In this document: one piece after another, positions 60,171 through 64,000 of the stretch
How positions within the stretch are numbered: position 1 is the stretch's first letter
How the letters are laid out: each line of letters starts with the position of its first letter
Assembly: GCA_937924775.1 (NCBI GenBank)
Contig: CALDUT010000010.1
Span: forward strand, 310,001 to 374,000
Length of the DNA stretch: 64,000 nucleotides
From: an uncultured Gemmata sp.
GTDB lineage: Bacteria > Planctomycetota > Planctomycetia > Gemmatales > Gemmataceae
Reading direction: 5' to 3'
Notes under the pieces: generated by a model
Database searches by the model: none
What the model was told of the DNA's origin: nothing
What the model saw: only the letters and a program-made list of their open reading frames with translations
Program-made: the position numbers and the translations under genes

Positions 60171-60581
60171 TCAAATATCCACGATCACTTCGGCCAACCA
60201 GCCTTCGGCTGTCGGCACCACTTTCAACTCGTGATACGTGATGGCCTTTACTTCATGAGCTAAAGCATGCCGTTGGGGATCAACCGGTTCCCCGCGAATC
60301 CTCGCGGTCAGGCCAGTATCACTCACCTGCACATCGAACGTAGCGAACAACACATGGTCCTCTTCAAACCGCAGGAGAAGTTCTTTCAACCAATCGACGA
60401 GCAGGTAGTCTTTTTCCGAGCCGCTCAGTTGGATCGTATACTCCTTGCGTGGTTGGATGCTGGCCGGGTCTTCCACCAAAGCACTCATCAAACACGCGGC
60501 CATTTCCGCAAACAGTGTGTTCAAGTCTGGGGCGATGGCCCGCAAGCCCAGATCGGCGGTATGCTCAAACAACTCGTACAT
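60171..60581 (-). CDS. Archease
   Basis: The 136-residue product opens with the archease motif MYELFEHTADLGLRA and has DYLLVDWLKELLLRFE near residue 80 and ALAHEVKAITYHELKV near 105. The last block holds the conserved catalytic-site residues with the terminal acidic IVDI. Archease speeds RtcB guanylylation and broadens its NTP use. It is directly upstream of rtcB and 52 nt after the TIGR02996/GspE-like gene. Length is typical at about 140. Confidence 0.95.
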   Translation of the reverse strand: MYELFEHTADLGLRAIAPDLNTLFAEMAACLMSALVEDPASIQPRKEYTIQLSGSEKDYLLVDWLKELLLRFEEDHVLFATFDVQVSDTGLTARIRGEPVDPQRHALAHEVKAITYHELKVVPTAEGWLAEVIVDI

Positions 60582-60633
60582 CGCTACTAGCCCCAGACAT
60601 ACTCGGAGGACAGAAGGTTCGCTGCGGGTTTCG

Positions 60634-61668
60634 TCAACCGTGGTTCAGATCAATTTGCATCGTCGGTCCATCGGGCGATGGTTGAATGGTCACACGGATA
60701 CGCCGGCGGAAACCCGCGATCACCAGAGGAAACTGGCCGGTGAAAGGTTCCATGGTCAAAGTCCGGCTGTTGACAGCTCGGAGGGGTATACCGGCTCGCT
60801 GGGCCAGCTCCCGGGCCAGTGGTACCAGCCAGCGTGGCTCCAATGGCTCGGCATGGAACCATTGGTCCTCCCAGCGATAGCGGACAATCACGCGGTGGCT
60901 ATCCGGGAAAAACAACAAACGGTCGGCCTCCGCATGAACCGCGTCCTGCAATAGCTGGTGTAGCACTTCCGCGGGGGAATGCAGACGTGGGCGGCGTCCG
61001 GGAAAACATTGAAGCAGCGGCGATGTGGATTCTTCAGCGTCCGCAACCAGATCGAAGTCGATAACATCGTCGGAATTGTCCCACTCGTGCGGATCGCCAG
61101 CGGGGTAATGCCGTTCGATGGCCTCATGTAAGTCTTCGGGTTCGGCCGCGACCATCAGGATGTTCCGGCCTGTGATACGCTCCAAGCGTTGGGCCGTCCG
61201 CATACAGCGGGGATTCGCGGACGCCACCAATAGTGCGGCTTCCTGGCAATCAAGCGGCACAATTGCCAAATTGTGGGCATGATGGCCGGGAAGGCACTCC
61301 CGGACGTGATCCGCTGCTGTGAAATGGGCCAGTTGCACTGTGATTTGAGCGGGTGGGAGTAATTGCAAAAGCGACTTGGGATAACCGATAAAGAAATGGG
61401 CCGGGATGGTCAGGCGGGTCCGGATAGCGTCCGCATACAGCCCGATTTCGTGCTCTTTGTGTTTTCGCGATTCGTCGCTGAGGGGAAACTGCTCGGCTTC
61501 GTGTTTCCAGCGGATGTAATGGGCCCACGCCACGTTTTGCGGTTGACCAGTATCTTCCAACCAATCTGCGAAAACCAGCCGTGCGGCGGCATCCGTCGGC
61601 CGGCTCAGATACTTGCGCAAGAAAGCACAAGCGTCTTCATAAGTGTCCAGGAACGTGCGCGAGGACAT
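60634..61668 (-). CDS. TIGR02996 domain fused to GspE/PilB N-terminal-like domains
   Basis: The 344-residue product begins with a TIGR02996 repeat-companion domain (about 9-55: FLRKYLSRPTDAAARLVFADWLEDTG). The middle, about 95-200, looks like the N1 domain of GspE/PilB-type ATPases. The region from about 235 to the end (VLHQLLQDAVHAEADRLLF, then VIVRYRWEDQWF) matches the N2 domain that precedes the motor. The Walker ATPase domain is missing, so it cannot be a secretion motor; a regulator or adaptor of secretion is more likely. The TIGR02996 domain is typical of Gemmata relatives. Neighbours are fabH and the archease/rtcB pair. Confidence 0.68.
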   Translation of the reverse strand: MSSRTFLDTYEDACAFLRKYLSRPTDAAARLVFADWLEDTGQPQNVAWAHYIRWKHEAEQFPLSDESRKHKEHEIGLYADAIRTRLTIPAHFFIGYPKSLLQLLPPAQITVQLAHFTAADHVRECLPGHHAHNLAIVPLDCQEAALLVASANPRCMRTAQRLERITGRNILMVAAEPEDLHEAIERHYPAGDPHEWDNSDDVIDFDLVADAEESTSPLLQCFPGRRPRLHSPAEVLHQLLQDAVHAEADRLLFFPDSHRVIVRYRWEDQWFHAEPLEPRWLVPLARELAQRAGIPLRAVNSRTLTMEPFTGQFPLVIAGFRRRIRVTIQPSPDGPTMQIDLNHG

Positions 61669-61733
61669 AGCGCAGGTGCCAGTGCAGGTCGTCAAGCAGC
61701 ATTTTATCATTTTAGCAGGATCAGAAGCGAAGG

Positions 61734-62753
61734 TCACCAACGAAGAAGTGCAGTGCCCCAGGTGAGCCCCGCCCCAAAGCCACTGAGGACAAGCAAGTCG
61801 CCCTCGCGGAAGCGGCCTTCGCTCGCAGCTTCATCCAAGGCAATGGGGATACTACCCGCGGAGGTGTTGCCGTAGCGTTCGAGATTGTTGTAAACCTTTG
61901 AACGGGGAATGTTTAAGGAATCAATGGCCGCGTTGATGATGCGAATATTCGCCTGATGGGCCACAAACAGGTCGACATCCGCCACGGTGAGCTGAGCGTA
62001 ATCGAGAACGTCGCGAATCGTGTCGCACAGGATGTTCACCGCCCACTTGAAGACGGCGTGGCCGTCCATGTGCATGTAGTGTTTGCCTTCGGCGAGTAAC
62101 TCCGGGGTGATCGGTCGGCGGCTACCACAAGCTTCCCGTTGGAGCAGAGGCCCACCCCAGCCTTCCGAACCCATACTGTAGGCGAGAATGCCCTGATCGG
62201 GCCGCCCCGGTTCGACGAAGACCGCTCCGGCACCATCGCCAAAGAGGGGGTAGGTTTTAATATCCGCAGGGTTCAGCACGCGGCTATTCGTATCGCCACC
62301 GATCACCAACGCCCGATCACTAAGCCCCGCTTTGACATATGCCGCGGCGGTGATCAACGCGTACATGAACCCAGCGCACGCAGCTTCCACTTCTATCGCC
62401 GGCCCAACCATACCAATGCGGTCTTGGATCAAACAGGCCGTGGAGGGGAACGACATATCCGGAGTGAAGGTGCCCAGTACGAGCAGATCACAGTCTTTGG
62501 CGGTCCGGCCCGTTTTGGCAAAAAGATCGTGGGCGGCCTCGACGCACAGATCCGAAGTTGCCTGATTGGGGGCGGCATGCCGACGCTCCAAAATCCCGGT
62601 TCGCTTGACAATCCACTCGGAGTCGAAACCCAAGCGAGCGTGAAGGTGGTGATTATGGACAACCATGTCGGGCACATATTTCCCAGTCCCGACTACGCGA
62701 ACACCGAGCAAAGATCGGCACTTGGGCCGGAACGAAGATCGTTCAGTCGTCAT
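61734..62753 (-). CDS. fabH: Beta-ketoacyl-ACP synthase III
   Basis: The 339-residue enzyme condenses acyl-CoA with malonyl-ACP to start fatty-acid synthesis. The catalytic triad is visible: Cys in EAACAGFMYAL near residue 125, His in VAHQANIRI near 265 and Asn in ERYGNTSAGSIP near 295. Other landmarks are GTGKYVPD near 22 and GDGAGAVFVEP near 173. Length is slightly over the usual 317-330. It is the first gene of a four-gene minus-strand run with the TIGR02996/GspE-like, archease and rtcB genes. No other fab gene is next to it. Confidence 0.96.
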   Translation of the reverse strand: MTTERSSFRPKCRSLLGVRVVGTGKYVPDMVVHNHHLHARLGFDSEWIVKRTGILERRHAAPNQATSDLCVEAAHDLFAKTGRTAKDCDLLVLGTFTPDMSFPSTACLIQDRIGMVGPAIEVEAACAGFMYALITAAAYVKAGLSDRALVIGGDTNSRVLNPADIKTYPLFGDGAGAVFVEPGRPDQGILAYSMGSEGWGGPLLQREACGSRRPITPELLAEGKHYMHMDGHAVFKWAVNILCDTIRDVLDYAQLTVADVDLFVAHQANIRIINAAIDSLNIPRSKVYNNLERYGNTSAGSIPIALDEAASEGRFREGDLLVLSGFGAGLTWGTALLRW

Positions 62754-62812
62754 CGCTTCAACACCCGCGCGGTAGTGTCCGGCCGTGTCGCCCGCGTTGG
62801 CCGTGAGCAGAA

Positions 62813-62818
62813 ATTATA
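62813..62818 (-). promoter_or_regulatory. Candidate -10 box upstream of fabH
   Basis: A perfect TATAAT on the minus strand lies 60 nt upstream of the fabH start. No good -35 hexamer is found at 16-18 nt, so only the -10 element is called. Confidence 0.35.
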
Positions 62819-62943
62819 GGAACTTGGGATTCTCGCACGGATCATCCCAAAGGAAAATTCCCCCGGACCCAATCCGTTCGAGGGTCCCATTTTTTCACCG
62901 CTTTCGACGCTTTGTCGCACGCCGTTGAAGACCGCACGAACGA

Positions 62944-64000
62944 CTATGACCCGGCGCCCGAAAGCAGAAATCGAATGAGGGCCGTCACACAGGACGCGGT
63001 CACGTCCGTATCCAGATTGCCATCCACGGGGGTGCGATAGAACGCACCGATGACGTAGTAGGTCCGGAAAGTATCTTCAAAGTGCCGGCTGTTAGCTTCC
63101 AGAAACTCCTGCCGGCATAAAAACTCCGCCCCGGCGGCCGCAGCCGCTTGGTATTTCCTAGCCCGGTCCAAATCCCCGGTGAATTGTGTGAACTGATAAC
63201 CGCTGGCGATAGCTTGAACCATCATCGCGTTGGTCGCGGTTTCGGGGATTTCCGACGCGGACGCCCCCCCCCCCGGTTTTCGAAAGGCTCCGGCCCATTG
63301 GGGCGTCCGGGCATCGGTCAGCGGAATTTGCAGGCTACACAGCCCATCCACCAACTCGTACACCACAGCCGCCGCTTCGCGGGACGGGGTTTGATGGGCC
63401 AGTTCCGCGGCCGCAGGTACCAATGTGGCCGCAAGTATTGGCTGTTGTTGAAGTTGGAACAACCGATGGTAATAGGTCACACCGCGGCTGACGGCCTCCT
63501 TCTTCCACTCCGTCGGCCGCACACGCTGACTTTTGGCCAAAGCCTGCAAGGCGTAGCCGGGGTATTCGTACACTCCTAGAGGGTCGATCTGGGTTGGAAT
63601 GTCCTCGGGCCCATCAGTGTAATGAACCGAACCATCACTTTTCAGCCGGGTCCGTAGAAAATGGCACAGTTGCTCCGCCGCTTCGAGATCTTTGTCGTTC
63701 GGATGGGGTAGTTCATAGATCGCGAGGGCCAGAAGTGCGGCAAAAGCCACCCGATTGCACACCAGCGACTGATGAACAGGCACGCGGCTATTGGCATCGG
63801 TCGGGTCGGGTTTGGTGGCCGCAAGCAGAGTCAGAATCGCTTGATTGGCAATGGCTTTCAGTTCCGCTTTGCCAGTGAATTTCGCGGCTTGTGCCATGGC
63901 GAGGGCTGAGCGGGCTTGTTTGAGGTCGTGTTCTCCTGGCAATGGCTGCCGCAAAGCCGGGTTGTAACCCGGCAAGAAGCGACCATGCGGCTGGTGCATT
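62944..64000 (-). CDS. Alpha-helical protein, toroid-like, N-terminus cut by the window
   Basis: At least 351 residues are visible, open through the right end of the window. The body is a series of amphipathic helices with GVYEYPGYALQALAKS near visible residue 145 and several helix-turn repeats, which recalls alpha/alpha-toroid folds such as terpene cyclase, pectate lyase or glycosidase barrels. No catalytic motif can be assigned. It contains an 11-G coding run at 63264-63274. It is on the same strand as fabH, with a 190-nt gap between them. Confidence 0.55.
   Translation of the reverse strand, partial: MHQPHGRFLPGYNPALRQPLPGEHDLKQARSALAMAQAAKFTGKAELKAIANQAILTLLAATKPDPTDANSRVPVHQSLVCNRVAFAALLALAIYELPHPNDKDLEAAEQLCHFLRTRLKSDGSVHYTDGPEDIPTQIDPLGVYEYPGYALQALAKSQRVRPTEWKKEAVSRGVTYYHRLFQLQQQPILAATLVPAAAELAHQTPSREAAAVVYELVDGLCSLQIPLTDARTPQWAGAFRKPGGGASASEIPETATNAMMVQAIASGYQFTQFTGDLDRARKYQAAAAAGAEFLCRQEFLEANSRHFEDTFRTYYVIGAFYRTPVDGNLDTDVTASCVTALIRFLLSGAGS
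63264..63274. repeat. Homopolymer run of 11 C/G in coding sequence
   Basis: Eleven consecutive C on the plus strand (G in the coding strand) lie inside the partial alpha-helical protein gene and encode a Gly run. It is a possible slippage site, or a sequencing-error hot spot. Confidence 0.9.

Noticed and set aside
1-64000. rRNA, tRNA, CRISPR arrays, transposases, integrases or phage genes
   Set aside because: I looked for tRNA T-arm signatures, regularly spaced repeats and recognisable mobile-element proteins and saw none; a tRNA scan would be needed to exclude short RNA genes fully.

Overview
The window looks like a planctomycete chromosome, most likely from the Gemmataceae. Four things point there: a DUF1559 protein with a type IV pilin-like N-terminus followed by small lipoproteins (56405-58571), a TIGR02996 repeat-companion domain (60634-61668), a bacterial squalene epoxidase/oxidosqualene cyclase pair (4993-9178) as known from Gemmata, and a DUF1080 protein. 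Genus cannot be fixed by eye. I saw no rRNA, tRNA, CRISPR array, insertion sequence or prophage gene. Most coding sequence is ordinary chromosomal metabolism.

Layout. (1) 1-4740, minus strand: a tightly overlapping operon encoding a CsoR/RcnR-family repressor, a tungstate ABC transporter (TupB, TupC, TupA), a polytopic membrane protein and a MosB-like molybdenum/tungsten storage subunit, with a possible further gene leaving the window. An RcnR-type palindrome overlaps its predicted promoter. (2) 4993-9178, plus strand: squalene epoxidase, a sterol-methyltransferase-like enzyme and oxidosqualene cyclase. (3) 9550-11151: RNase Y. (4) 11275-17515, minus strand: an esterase, two different ATP-grasp enzymes and a YbdK-type glutamate-cysteine-ligase-like enzyme, which reads as a small-peptide/amide biosynthesis cluster, flanked by a TIM-barrel isomerase and two small proteins. 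(5) 17860-20064: a receiver-like protein, RidA, and an enolase-superfamily protein lacking key catalytic residues. (6) 20176-25425, minus strand: a branched-chain amino-acid-type ABC importer (livKHMGF) whose LivG carries an unusual hydrophobic insertion. (7) 25682-29529, plus strand: zinc-ribbon coiled-coil protein, DUF4177, RecN and a Tat-type aldo/keto reductase. (8) 29785-32788, minus strand: ABM-domain protein, HemC, HIT protein, TPM-domain protein. (9) 33050-39749: HslV/HslU protease, a secreted five-repeat protein, a lipoprotein, PurE/PurK, and a stand-alone E2-type acyltransferase domain. (10) 39750-48638, minus strand: Ddl-like ATP-grasp, small membrane protein, KamA-type aminomutase, two large membrane proteins around a glutamate dehydrogenase. 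(11) 48736-58571, plus strand: SDR, DUF1080 protein, nuoJKLM, DUF1559 protein and two lipoproteins. (12) 58700-64000, minus strand: RtcB, archease, a TIGR02996/GspE-N fusion, FabH and a partial alpha-helical protein.

The parts most worth following up are the oxyanion uptake-and-storage operon with its non-canonical CsoR-family sensor and matching operator, the four-gene amidoligase cluster at 12012-16433, and the methyltransferase inside the sterol operon. All functional statements come from reading protein motifs by eye; no database search was run. Several intergenic regions carry strong stem-loops without U-tracts, which may be this organism's usual transcript ends.
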